Positions 1 to 6,640 of a DNA stretch of 9,021 nucleotides are shown one piece after another. The notes below the pieces were generated by a model. It was not told the origin of the DNA and made no database searches. It was given only the letters and a program-made list of their open reading frames with translations. The stretch covers positions 1 through 9,021 of the forward strand of contig CAXTMA010000173.1 in NCBI GenBank assembly GCA_964245015.1, read 5' to 3'. Made by a program: the position numbers and the translations under genes. Position 1 is the stretch's first letter; every line of letters begins with the position of its first letter. The stretch comes from RH-AL1 sp964245015 (lineage in GTDB: Bacteria > Pseudomonadota > Alphaproteobacteria > Rhizobiales > Beijerinckiaceae).

Positions 1-1797
1 TGTCTCAACGGCCAGCATCGACGCGCTCCCGTCGGAGGCGACGTGCAGCAGCGCCATCCGGAACGCCAAGTCGATGAACTCCTTCTGGGACTCGGACACC
101 TCAAAGGCGTTCTCCCTCTTGCTCACCGTGGCGTCGTGACCTGAGGCCAAGTCCACCTCGAACGCGGGCCAGTCTATCTGCGCGTCGGATTGCGCGACCT
201 TCGCGCGGCGGTTGGGCACGTACCTCAGCCGGCACTCCTCCACCATGAACCCGCTTGCGTAACGGTTGAACGCCTCGATCAGGGCGGCGCTCCTCGCCTC
301 GATGAATTTCTGGGACTCCTTGATGAGGCGTTCGTGGACGTCGACCGCGCCCTTGAGCTGAGCCCGTATCGTTTCGATCTCGCGCTTTGAGGCTTCCACC
401 TCCCCGGCGAGCTCGCTCCTTTTCCGGACGCTCTCGGCCACGGCGGCCTCGCTCTCGCCGAGCCTCCTGGCCTGCTCCAGCTTAGTCACCGTCGCGAGCA
501 GTTCCTCATTGACGCGCCGGTACCTCGCCGTCGCGCGCAAAGACGACTCCTCGAGGGAGTTCAAGCGATTGCGCCGCTTCTCGGCGTCGTGCTCTGCGGC
601 CTGGAGCGAGGCGAGGTGGACGGGCGCGAGCGCGACGACCCCATCGTTTTCGGGGGTATCGGCCTCGCACACCGGACAGCGATGCGTTTCCATCAGTCTC
701 CGGGCCCGGCCGTACGCGTCCTCGCCGTGGTTCCCGCAGACCAGGCATCCCTCGTGCGACCCCAGGGCCTGCACGATTAGGTCGCCCGGCGATCTGACGC
801 TCCTGAAGGCTTGGTTGAAGTAGCTCGCCTCCTGATGGCGAAGCCTGGTCTGGGCCTCGAAGGCCTCGGCCCGTGCCCTGAGGATGCCGTCCTCGAGCCG
901 GTCCATCTCCGCCGAGATGTCGGCCCGCTCCTCAGCGAGGTCCTCGCGGGCGCGACCCAGGGCCTCGATCTCGTGGGTCAGCAGCGAGAAGGCGTGGTTC
1001 TCGTCTAGGTCACCGTGCACGGCGACCTCGGCGGCGAGCTCGTCCACCAGCTGATTGTGGGCCCAGAGCCTGTTTCGATATTGGCTGTCGACCTGTAGGA
1101 GCGCGTTCCGCGCGCTCGCTATGCGGCGGGAAAGCTCGTTTTCCAGCAACAGTATGCGCAAGATTACGAACTGCCCGTCAGGGTTCCAGATGAGCGGTAT
1201 CTTTTCCTCAAGGAAGAACAGAAGGTTGCGCACGACGAAGTCGAAGTCGTATCGGTGGGCGCCGAGCGACCTGTCGTCGGAAGGCGGCGCCAGCGTCAAC
1301 CCCATCATCTCGCAGAGCAAGTCCATCAGCTCGCCCTCCACTTCGTCGGGGTCATCGGCGGGCGGACGTTGCGCTCCATCGACCGTGAAGCCCAGGAGTC
1401 GCAGGTCGTAGAGGGACCTCTCGACGCTTACTTTCCGGTCCGCGAAGTGGAAGGTCGCGGACGCCTTAGCGTCGACGGCTTGGTCGTTCGCGCGTTTCCG
1501 GAAGAAGTCGAAGTTCCCGACCCTTGTCAGGCTGGATTGCTTGCGGCCGGGGCGTACGCGGTCGGCCTTGGCGGGATCGTACGGACCCGCGAGCAGCCGG
1601 AAGATAACGTTCAGGAGCGTCGTCTTTCCGAGGCCATTGATGCCAACGATGACGTTGACCCCCGCTCGGAACAGGTGATGGAACCCGGTGGCCGTCTCCG
1701 TCATGAAGGGCGCGTAGCCCGTTACCTCAAGGTCCGAGATCCTGGGAAATACGAGGTTGGGCAATCTGCCGCTCTTTATGGTCTGAGCCGCGTCCAT
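1..1797 (-). CDS. Rad50/SMC-like ATPase with zinc module at coiled-coil tip (C-terminus cut by window edge)
   Basis: An uninterrupted frame of 599 codons runs off the left edge. Seen: an N-terminal ATPase half with Walker A GINGLGKTT at residues 52-60; helical, heptad-rich arms at about 215-345 and 395-505; between them two CxxC pairs, CLVC at 351-354 and CPVC at 374-377; and an ABC-signature-like segment, SESQKEFIDLAFR, at 568-580. The last residues, MLAVET at 594-599, look like the start of a Walker B/D-loop of the ETPE..SLD type, so little more than the final catalytic segment is missing. Known: Rad50/SMC-type ATPases fold back so that both halves form one nucleotide-binding head and act on DNA; Lamassu LmuB and ABC-three-component ATPases share this plan. 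Inferred: a DNA-sensing ATPase of a defence or repair system. Start: the ATG at 1797 is the only good one after an in-frame TAA 36 bases upstream; its ribosome site is weak (AAGGCGGAG, about 20 bases away). Partners downstream lie outside the window. Confidence 0.85.
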   Translation of the reverse strand, partial: MDAAQTIKSGRLPNLVFPRISDLEVTGYAPFMTETATGFHHLFRAGVNVIVGINGLGKTTLLNVIFRLLAGPYDPAKADRVRPGRKQSSLTRVGNFDFFRKRANDQAVDAKASATFHFADRKVSVERSLYDLRLLGFTVDGAQRPPADDPDEVEGELMDLLCEMMGLTLAPPSDDRSLGAHRYDFDFVVRNLLFFLEEKIPLIWNPDGQFVILRILLLENELSRRIASARNALLQVDSQYRNRLWAHNQLVDELAAEVAVHGDLDENHAFSLLTHEIEALGRAREDLAEERADISAEMDRLEDGILRARAEAFEAQTRLRHQEASYFNQAFRSVRSPGDLIVQALGSHEGCLVCGNHGEDAYGRARRLMETHRCPVCEADTPENDGVVALAPVHLASLQAAEHDAEKRRNRLNSLEESSLRATARYRRVNEELLATVTKLEQARRLGESEAAVAESVRKRSELAGEVEASKREIETIRAQLKGAVDVHERLIKESQKFIEARSAALIEAFNRYASGFMVEECRLRYVPNRRAKVAQSDAQIDWPAFEVDLASGHDATVSKRENAFEVSESQKEFIDLAFRMALLHVASDGSASMLAVET

Positions 1798-1843
1798 GCG
1801 GAGTTGGCGTTCCGGTAAGCTCCGCCTTGATCCTTAACAACTG

Positions 1844-2222
1844 CTAGCCGGTCCCGTCGAATCTCGGAAGAGCGCACGTACCGAGCGAAGGTGCCCCGAC
1901 GTGCGGGCGCGGGCGGTGCTGCAGCGCGAGGTGGCGGTATCGGCCCGTCTGCGCGACAGGGTCGGCGCGCGCGGGCAGCTTGGCGACGAGGGCTTCGCCA
2001 TCCGCGTGTCCGCGCAGCGTCGAGGCCAGGAGTTCTATCGGGAGGGCGTGCACCCTGCGCAGCGCTACCAGCAGCGGCTCGTCCGTGGAGAGCCGCCTTG
2101 ATGAGGTGGCCGATCGCCCCGGTCAGATCCTCGATCGCCGCGGCGAGCGAGGCGACGCCGCCGACCAAATCGTTGATGCGGGCCTAAAAGCGCGCGAGGG
2201 TGTCGGTCCCGACGCTGCTCAC
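1844..2222 (-). pseudogene. small coiled-coil-like protein, broken by amber codon and frameshift
   Basis: Its GTG start (2222-2220) overlaps the TGA of the upstream membrane-protein gene as GTGA, the usual arrangement for translational coupling. The frame reads VSSVGTDTLARF, then TAG at 2186-2184, then ARINDLVGGVASLAAAIEDL and GAIGHLIK. Near 2080-2105 the protein-like reading moves by one base into the frame that continues with LVALRRVHALPIELLAS and HADGEALVAKLP and stops at 1846-1844. A GAG-to-TAG change would explain the stop. I do not recognise the family; the first part looks like a short helical protein. The same DNA also has an open plus-strand frame at 1901-2101 with nearly as good third-position GC bias, so strand choice rests mainly on the GTGA overlap and the co-directional neighbours. 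Confidence 0.4.
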
Positions 2223-2710
2223 CGGGCCGTCTCTCCCGGCGGCGCGTCGAACACGCAGGGGATCCGGATTATGCGGCCGTCGACATTGACGTATGGTCCG
2301 CATAGCGTCGGGTCGGCGTTGCTCCCCTGCAGCTCCCGCCTCGTGATACCGTCTGAGCCGCAGGTATGGATGGCGGATCGGATCGCGGCGAACTGGACAA
2401 GCGCGGCGAAGCCCAGGACGCAGTACACGCGGAATTCGGACCGGCGGCGCGCTTTGAAGGTACGACCGAGCGTGTCTTCCACGCGTCCGAACGCGATCTC
2501 GATGCGCGCAACCATCCGTTGAAGCTCAATCACGAAGGCCTCGCGATCCTCACGATCCTGCTCGACGGCGGACAGCGTCGCCGTCGCGGTTTCCCGTTGC
2601 GTGTCGAGGACGATCGAATAGGGATCGTCGGCGTCGATGCCTGCGCGCCGGGCGATGAGCAGCATCTTCTTCTCAATTGACGCGGCGAGATCTCTGAGAG
2701 GATTTGACAC
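2219..2710 (-). CDS. single-span membrane protein of the mobilisation-like operon, unknown function
   Basis: 163 residues from a GTG at 2710-2708, which lies four bases after the TAG of the P-loop gene; GAGGAAG inside the end of that gene is the nearest ribosome site. The frame stays open to an ATG at 2770, giving 183 residues with a hydrophobic start, but that start would overlap the upstream gene by 56 bases and I consider it less likely. Seen: a charged helical N-terminal half (residues 1-90, with a basic KARRR at 86-90), one membrane segment at about 93-113, and a C-terminal tail with Cys at 117, 137 and 152, probably outside the membrane. Helical domain plus one membrane anchor in a set of mobilisation-like genes would fit an accessory transfer protein. 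No family is recognised. Its stop overlaps the next start (GTGA). Confidence 0.65.
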   Translation of the reverse strand: MSNPLRDLAASIEKKMLLIARRAGIDADDPYSIVLDTQRETATATLSAVEQDREDREAFVIELQRMVARIEIAFGRVEDTLGRTFKARRRSEFRVYCVLGFAALVQFAAIRSAIHTCGSDGITRRELQGSNADPTLCGPYVNVDGRIIRIPCVFDAPPGETAR

Positions 2711-2714
2711 GCTG

Positions 2715-3659
2715 CTAACCGTGCTCTTCCTCGTAAGGAACCAAGCCGCTAAAGCGACTGTCAACATCATTTAACCATTTCTTGAGTATAGATCTCTCGA
2801 AGTACTTCAAGGGATTACGACCTGGATCGAATGCTTTCTTGCTGCTCGCGGCTTCGCGGTACGTGATCTCGCAATGATCGAGCTTGCCAACAAGGTGGCA
2901 GGTCGGCATCCAGATCGGGTGAAAGTGTTCCCCATTGATCCAATGGGCGACGCCCTCGATCTCCAGGAACTGCTCCTCGGCGTCCTCCTTGGACTGGCGG
3001 TGACTGGGCAGGAGGCGTTCCGCGTAGATGGGCACAAAAGCATCTGGCTTGATCTCGACGCACGACTTGGCCAAGCTCTGCATCACGACCAGATCGTCGC
3101 TGCCGCCACCCGTGACCGCGACGACGATGAGGCGGATGCCGTGGTGACGCAGGATGTCCACCAGCTCCGACATCGCAAAGAGTTGAATCAGTCGCTCATC
3201 GTTTCCCTGCGAGTCGACGATGACGCTCCCGTCGGTTCCAATGACTTTCAACAACTCATCGTAAAAATAGCTGGCGAGGTCGCTGCCATTGGCGATTTCG
3301 TAGTTGGGATACCTGCACTCGGGATGCGAATGGCGGAGACCTCGTCCGACCTGCTCTAGGTCGATCGCGATCATGGCGCGGCCGTTCTCGTGCGCTTTCT
3401 CCAAGAAGTAGCGGACGATCACCGTCTTGCCACGCTTGCCGGCCCCGATGACGAGGTACACGACCTTGCGCCAAGACCCCACCTCGGAGCGCTTGATCGC
3501 CTCCTCCGCAGGGGTGTTCGAAGTTGCCGCGTCGCCCCCCGTCTGAGGAAGCAGAGGGGGGATCGCGGTGTCGGTCTCGATGTCGTTGATGATCTCCACC
3601 GCGGCCGCGATGGTGCCTGCTTTCAACCGGGTTCGGGCCTTCTCGTTCTTGTCGCTCAT
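2715..3659 (-). CDS. P-loop NTPase, ParA/MinD/TraL-like (plasmid mobilisation accessory protein candidate)
   Basis: 314 residues. Seen: a variable acidic N-terminal tail (1-65), then a hydrophobic strand leading into the P-loop GAGKRGKT at residues 72-79, an AIDLEQ segment at 98-103 after the second strand, a Walker-B-like SVIVDS at 145-150, and IRLIVVAVTGGGSDD at 175-189. This strand order is that of SIMIBI-class NTPases (ParA, MinD, TraL of conjugative plasmids). The second-lysine signature of classical ParA (KGGxGKT) is not in place, so it is not a typical partition protein. The start at 3659 was chosen because GAGGAA (3669-3664) stands five bases before it. An upstream in-frame ATG at 3749 forms an ATGA overlap with the preceding gene, but its extra 30 residues are Arg/Pro/His-rich and look non-coding. 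The 3' third is more AT-rich than the surroundings, which hints at recent acquisition. Confidence 0.7.
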   Translation of the reverse strand: MSDKNEKARTRLKAGTIAAAVEIINDIETDTAIPPLLPQTGGDAATSNTPAEEAIKRSEVGSWRKVVYLVIGAGKRGKTVIVRYFLEKAHENGRAMIAIDLEQVGRGLRHSHPECRYPNYEIANGSDLASYFYDELLKVIGTDGSVIVDSQGNDERLIQLFAMSELVDILRHHGIRLIVVAVTGGGSDDLVVMQSLAKSCVEIKPDAFVPIYAERLLPSHRQSKEDAEEQFLEIEGVAHWINGEHFHPIWMPTCHLVGKLDHCEITYREAASSKKAFDPGRNPLKYFERSILKKWLNDVDSRFSGLVPYEEEHG

Positions 3660-3663
3660 GTCG

Positions 3664-3669
3664 TTCCTC
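3664..3669 (-). promoter_or_regulatory. ribosome binding site deciding the P-loop gene start
   Basis: Read on the minus strand, GAGGAA is followed by CGAC and then the ATG at 3659. It is the clearest ribosome site in the minus-strand set and favours the shorter reading of the P-loop NTPase over the 30-residue extension beginning at 3749. Confidence 0.65.
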
Positions 3670-3745
3670 GAAGGATGGTGGCAGGGCGGATGAGGTGCGC
3701 GTCGACGGGGAGGATCGCGGCACGCCCGGCGGTGCTGCCGGCTCG

Positions 3746-4204
3746 TCATCGCCCTGTCCGTCCAGCTGCGCCGCGCGCCGCCGCGAGCTTCGCCCTGGCG
3801 ATCGCTTTGGAGTCCGCGGGATCCACCGCTGCATTCGATTTCCCGGCAGACCTGTCGACCTCGTGAAGTCGATCAGGCGTCTCTTGCCGTGCTTGCGCCT
3901 CGCCGCGAGGGGGCCGTTCGGTTACGCGAACGAAGGTCGACTGCGGCGAGGGCGGTCGCTCTGCTTCTGCCGAGCGCCGGTCCACGATGCGCTTCCAGGT
4001 TCGCGTCAGCGTCTGCGCATTCGGCGCCTTGCCGCGGTCGTCGACGAGGCCGAGAGCCAGCACGGCGGCGAGCGCGGTCGTCAAGTCACGACGCTCGACC
4101 TTCGCCCACTCGGCGGCGACCTCGTCGTAATGCTGTTCCAGGTAGTGCGAGAGGCGGCGGCCGCGCTTCTTCGCGTTCTGCAGCGATCGGCCGAAGGACG
4201 TCAT
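3746..4204 (-). CDS. small basic protein, putative plasmid mobilisation accessory (helix-turn-helix-like)
   Basis: 152 residues from the ATG at 4204; the frame stays open upstream to 4603, but that part reads through a palindrome cluster and has non-protein-like composition. Seen: an Arg/Lys-rich start, then a compact helical region at about 25-75 that includes LTTALAAVLALGLVDDRGK followed by a T.TLTRTWKRIV helix. This pattern (short helical domain, DxxGK turn, T..T.W.R helix) is one I associate with small proteins encoded beside TraL-like NTPases on alphaproteobacterial plasmids, possibly DNA-binding. The rest is charged, Pro-rich and probably disordered. No strong ribosome site precedes the ATG. 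The stop TGA at 3748-3746 overlaps an ATG of the next frame (ATGA), although the next gene more likely starts at 3659. It is the first gene of the minus-strand set and abuts the candidate origin of transfer. Confidence 0.55.
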   Translation of the reverse strand: MTSFGRSLQNAKKRGRRLSHYLEQHYDEVAAEWAKVERRDLTTALAAVLALGLVDDRGKAPNAQTLTRTWKRIVDRRSAEAERPPSPQSTFVRVTERPPRGEAQARQETPDRLHEVDRSAGKSNAAVDPADSKAIARAKLAAARGAAGRTGR

Positions 4205-4297
4205 GACGGGCCCGTACCGCGGCGAGGGCTGCCGACGGGGGCTGATTCGAACGGACGGGCGTCGTTCGGCTGTGGATGCAACGTATGCACGGCGGCC

Positions 4298-4467
4298 CCG
4301 CAAACAGGGGTTGATCAAACGTTTGCGGTAATCCCACCCACCAAACCGACCCCGACGGGGTCGACCCATCGACAGCAGGCGATGGGTCGGTGGTCTCGAG
4401 CGGCCTTCTTCCGAAGGCACATCCGCCGCGCGGATAAACCGCGCGCAGCACGCCGTGCGCATCCTGT
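4298..4467 (+). other. palindrome cluster with IncP-like nick motif, candidate origin of transfer (oriT)
   Basis: A dense series of inverted repeats in non-coding DNA in front of the mobilisation-like operon: CCGCAAAC (4298-4305) with GTTTGCGG (4321-4328); the perfect palindrome CAAACGTTTG (4316-4325); CCCC/GGGG (4350-4360); CGACCCATCG (4362-4371) with CGATGGGTCG (4380-4389), perfect 10-base arms and an 8-base loop; GCCTTC/GAAGGC (4403-4418); ATCCGC/GCGGAT (4421-4435); GCACG/CGTGC (4448-4458). Immediately after the last comes CATCCTGT (4460-4467), which fits the YATCCTG|Y nick consensus of IncP-type relaxase systems such as RP4 and R64. The cluster may also hold the operon promoter or a replication origin. 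No T-run follows the hairpins, so intrinsic terminators are unlikely. Confidence 0.45.
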
Positions 4468-5017
4468 CGTACCGAGACGGGGGTGAGATCAAATCCGCCC
4501 GGCGGGTGCGCCCGAGGCGGTCAGTAAACACCGCGGGTATCAGACTGTCAAGATCATCGAGGCAGCGTCCTCGGGTTCGCCAGCGCCGTGATCGAAGATG
4601 CATTGGTTTGTCTGAGGATTACATCGTCTACTCGGCCTCCGCTTCGACGACTGCGTGTCCTTCGCTTGCCCACTCACCGAGAAGAGGCGGCGTCCTACCC
4701 GCCCGCTTGGCAATCTAAAGGAGCGACTTCATCGTTCTTTCGCTGAAGACTCGATGAGACGCGTCGATCGCGCCGTCGAAGCTGTCACGGTCCGGGAGCG
4801 GCGAAATGGTGTCGAGATCGTTGAGACAATTGGGGCGGCGGGATCGCACGACCCGCCCAGAGCTACGTCGCCGGGTTGCGACGCATCCTTGCGATAAGCC
4901 ATCTCCCTGTCAGGGTGTCGAATGCCGAACCGGGTCCGGCGCCGCCTGTACCTGTTTGCCTGCGGTTTATGAGGCATCATAGCCGTATCGGGCCGGCTGG
5001 TTGAGAGCAGCCTTTCG
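4468..5017. other. gene-free stretch between candidate oriT and the insertion sequence
   Basis: No reading frame here has protein-like composition or a credible start. A relaxase gene would be expected next to an oriT, but I see none. One GC hairpin is present, GGCGGG (4837-4842) with CCCGCC (4852-4857), with no T-run after it. TTGCGA occurs twice at a 13-base spacing at about 4877-4895. The left end of the IS110-family element may fall inside the last 60 bases; IS110 elements lack obvious terminal repeats, so the edge cannot be set from one copy. Confidence 0.4.
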
Positions 5018-5182
5018 CCCCCTGTGCCTTTGAGCACCTGGGGGGGACGCGCGCCTCAACCGGTTGCCCGTGTTGCGCGCCCAGTAGGGAGTCGCGCCTC
5101 GGCTGTTTGCAGCCCCGAGCGCCAGTACAGGGAACGGCGAAGCGACGCGGCGGCTCAACAGAACAGCAAGCGGGAGGTGGCC
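5018..5182 (+). ncRNA. candidate bridge RNA / structured leader of the IS110-family element
   Basis: The non-coding DNA just upstream of the transposase folds into successive stems: hairpin 1, CCCCC-t-GTGC (5018-5027) with GCAC-ct-GGGGG (5034-5044) around CTTTGA; stem 2, GCGCGC (5049-5054) with GCGCGC (5075-5080) around a 20-base interior that contains the palindrome CAACCGGTTG (5057-5066); stem 3, CTCGGCTG (5098-5105) with CAG-cc-CCGAG (5110-5119) around TTTG, extended by GCG/CGC. Known: IS110 elements encode a bridge RNA in a non-coding end, upstream of the gene in the IS110 group, with a 5' stem-loop followed by target- and donor-binding loops. The order seen here agrees, but exact ends and guide bases are not determined. 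An open frame enters this part, yet the transposase homology starts only at 5183. Confidence 0.45.
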
Positions 5183-6427
5183 ATGAACACTGAGCCGCTC
5201 GTCTTTGTCGGCATCGACTGGGCGAGCACCGAACATCAAGTCTGCCTGACCGGCGCCGGCGATCCCGTGCAGCGGGCGTTTGCTCACCATGCCGACGGCA
5301 TCGGCGCCCTTGTTGATTGGCTGTGCGCCCAGGCCGGGGAGCCAAACCAAGTCGCCGTTGCGATCGAAACGCCGCACGGGCCGGTGGTCGAGGCGCTGAT
5401 GGACCGCGGCATCGCCGTGTTTGCCATCAATCCCAAGCAGCTTGACCGCTTGCGCGACCGTTTTTCTCCGGCGGGGGCCAAGGACGACCGGCGCGACGCC
5501 CTCGTGTTGGCCTTGTCGCTGCGCACCGACCGTCACTGCTTCCGGCGTGTGGAAGCCCTCGATCCGGTTGTTGTCGAACTGCGCGACTGGTCGCGGATGG
5601 CCGAGGAGCTTAAGGGCGAGCGCGTTCGGCTGGCCAACCGCATTCGCCAGCAGCTTTGGCGCTACTACCCGCAAGTCCTCGACCTCGCGGACGACATCGC
5701 CGCCGACTGGGTGCTGGCACTCTGGGCCAAGGCGCCGACGCCAGCCGAGGCTCGCCGCTTGACCGAAAAGAAGGTCGATCTGCTGCTCGCCGCGCACCGC
5801 ATCCGCCGCCTTGCCGCGGCCGACGCCCTGGCCATCCTGCAACGGCCGGCCCTGACCGTCGCTCCCAACACAACCGAGGCCGCCCGCGCCCATATCGCGG
5901 TAACGGCCGAGCGATTGACCCTGGTCAACCGGCAGATCAAGGACGTCACCCGTCGCCTGGATGCTCTTGTGGAGTCGCTGGCCGGACCGGAACCCGAGCC
6001 GGGGCAGCAGGCCGAGCAGCGCGACGCGGCGATCCTGCGCTCCTTGCCGGGGGTGGGACGGATCGTCCTCGCCACGCTGCTCGCGGAGGCTCACCAAGCC
6101 ATCCGGGGGCGAGACTACCACGCCCTGCGTACGCTGACCGGGGTCGCGCCCGTCACCAAGCGGAGCGGCAAGTCCCGCCGGGTCGAGATGCGGCAGGCCT
6201 GTTCCACCCGCTTGCGAACCGCCGTCTACCACTAGGCCAGAGTGGCCACCCAGCACGACGCTCGCAGCAGAGGCCGCTACTCCGCTTTGCGGGCCAGGGG
6301 TCACTCGCACGGAAGGGCACTGCGCACCGTCGCCGACCGATTGCTCGGCATCGCCTGCGTCATGCTTGCAAACCGCACCACCTATGACCCAAAGCACGAG
6401 GCTACTCGTGCCGCAAAAGCAGCTTGA
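5183..6427 (+). pseudogene. IS110-family transposase (DEDD), interrupted by amber codon
   Basis: The reading starts at ATG 5183, preceded by GGAGG at 5173-5177. Residues 1-350 give an N-terminal RuvC-like domain with Asp12 (GIDWAS), Glu62 (AIETPHG), Asp102 and Asp105 (KDDRRDA), the DEDD set of IS110 transposases, then a long helical linker and the C-terminal Transposase_20-like domain with LPGVGRIVLATLLAE at 288-302 and LTGVAPVTKRSGKS at 318-331, which should carry the catalytic Ser. After AVYH350 the frame meets TAG (6233-6235) and then continues in the same frame for 63 more residues (ARVATQHDARSR onward, ANRTTYDP near the end) to TGA at 6427. Family members read YHWARVA here, so a single TGG-to-TAG change explains the stop. 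Full length would be about 414 residues, normal for the family. It may be inactive, or active only by readthrough. Confidence 0.85.
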
Positions 6428-6490
6428 CCGCTGGTAGGAAGTCCCTCCCCCCTTCACGGCGGAGAAGACCCCTATCGATGGAGGATGGTC

Positions 6491-6640
6491 ATGACCCATC
6501 GTTGTCCGCTCGATGCGCGCCGACACGCTGTCGCCTTTGTCGAAGCCGGGCGCTCGCGACGCGGCGCCGTCTGACGCTTCCAGACAGCCGACGTCGCCGC
6601 GATCATGCTGGTGCGTCGCGTCACCGCGACGAGGGCATAG
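6491..6640 (+). pseudogene. IS630-like transposase, N-terminal helix-turn-helix remnant
   Basis: A good ribosome site, GGAGGA at 6480-6485, precedes ATG 6491. The frame reads MTHRCPLDARRHAVAFVEAG then RSRRGAV, a TGA at 6572-6574, and RFQTADVAAIMLVRRVTATR up to TAG at 6638-6640. IS630-family transposases begin with a similar pattern (YxxDLR.R.VA.VEAG.SRR.AA..F.VS...). The fragment keeps the translation start but has an internal stop and loses resemblance after about 50 codons; no DDE domain follows. It is therefore a truncated and decayed copy. The call rests on the short motif only. Confidence 0.5.

Larger units (their letters stand above)
5018..6427 (+). mobile_element. IS110-family insertion sequence (minimum extent)
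   Basis: The element consists of the structured leader and an IS110-type transposase gene. The span given is the part that can be supported. The true left end probably lies between about 4960 and 5017. The right end lies after the transposase stop and before 6480, where the ribosome site of a different transposase remnant begins. IS110 elements normally have no terminal inverted repeats and make little or no target duplication, so comparison with an empty site or a second copy is the way to fix the ends. Its insertion separates the mobilisation-like region on the left from the remnants on the right. Confidence 0.75.

Noticed and set aside
190..1818. Several plus-strand frames of 60-187 codons across the left region.
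   Set aside because: They lie opposite a 599-codon minus-strand frame with clear ATPase motifs; their composition is that of antisense shadows.
3660..3749. A 30-residue N-terminal extension of the P-loop NTPase, starting in an ATGA overlap at 3749.
   Set aside because: The extension is Arg/Pro/His-rich and not protein-like, while the ATG at 3659 has a strong ribosome site; kept only as an alternative.
4362..4389. Intrinsic transcription terminator at the 10-base hairpin.
   Set aside because: No run of T follows on either strand, and the hairpin is one of a series of palindromes.
4515..4590. A plus-strand reading ending QTVKIIEAASSGSPAP that resembles the start of some relaxases.
   Set aside because: It is short, has no start codon or ribosome site, and stops at once at TGA; no relaxase His or Tyr motif follows in any frame.
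4205..4603. N-terminal extension of the small basic protein up to 4603 on the minus strand.
   Set aside because: It reads through the palindrome cluster and has composition unlike a protein; the ATG at 4204 precedes the compact helical region.
5024..5182. Longer transposase starting at 5024.
   Set aside because: The first 53 residues have no IS110 character and lie over the structured leader; GGAGG before ATG 5183 fits the known N-terminus (FVGIDW close to the start).
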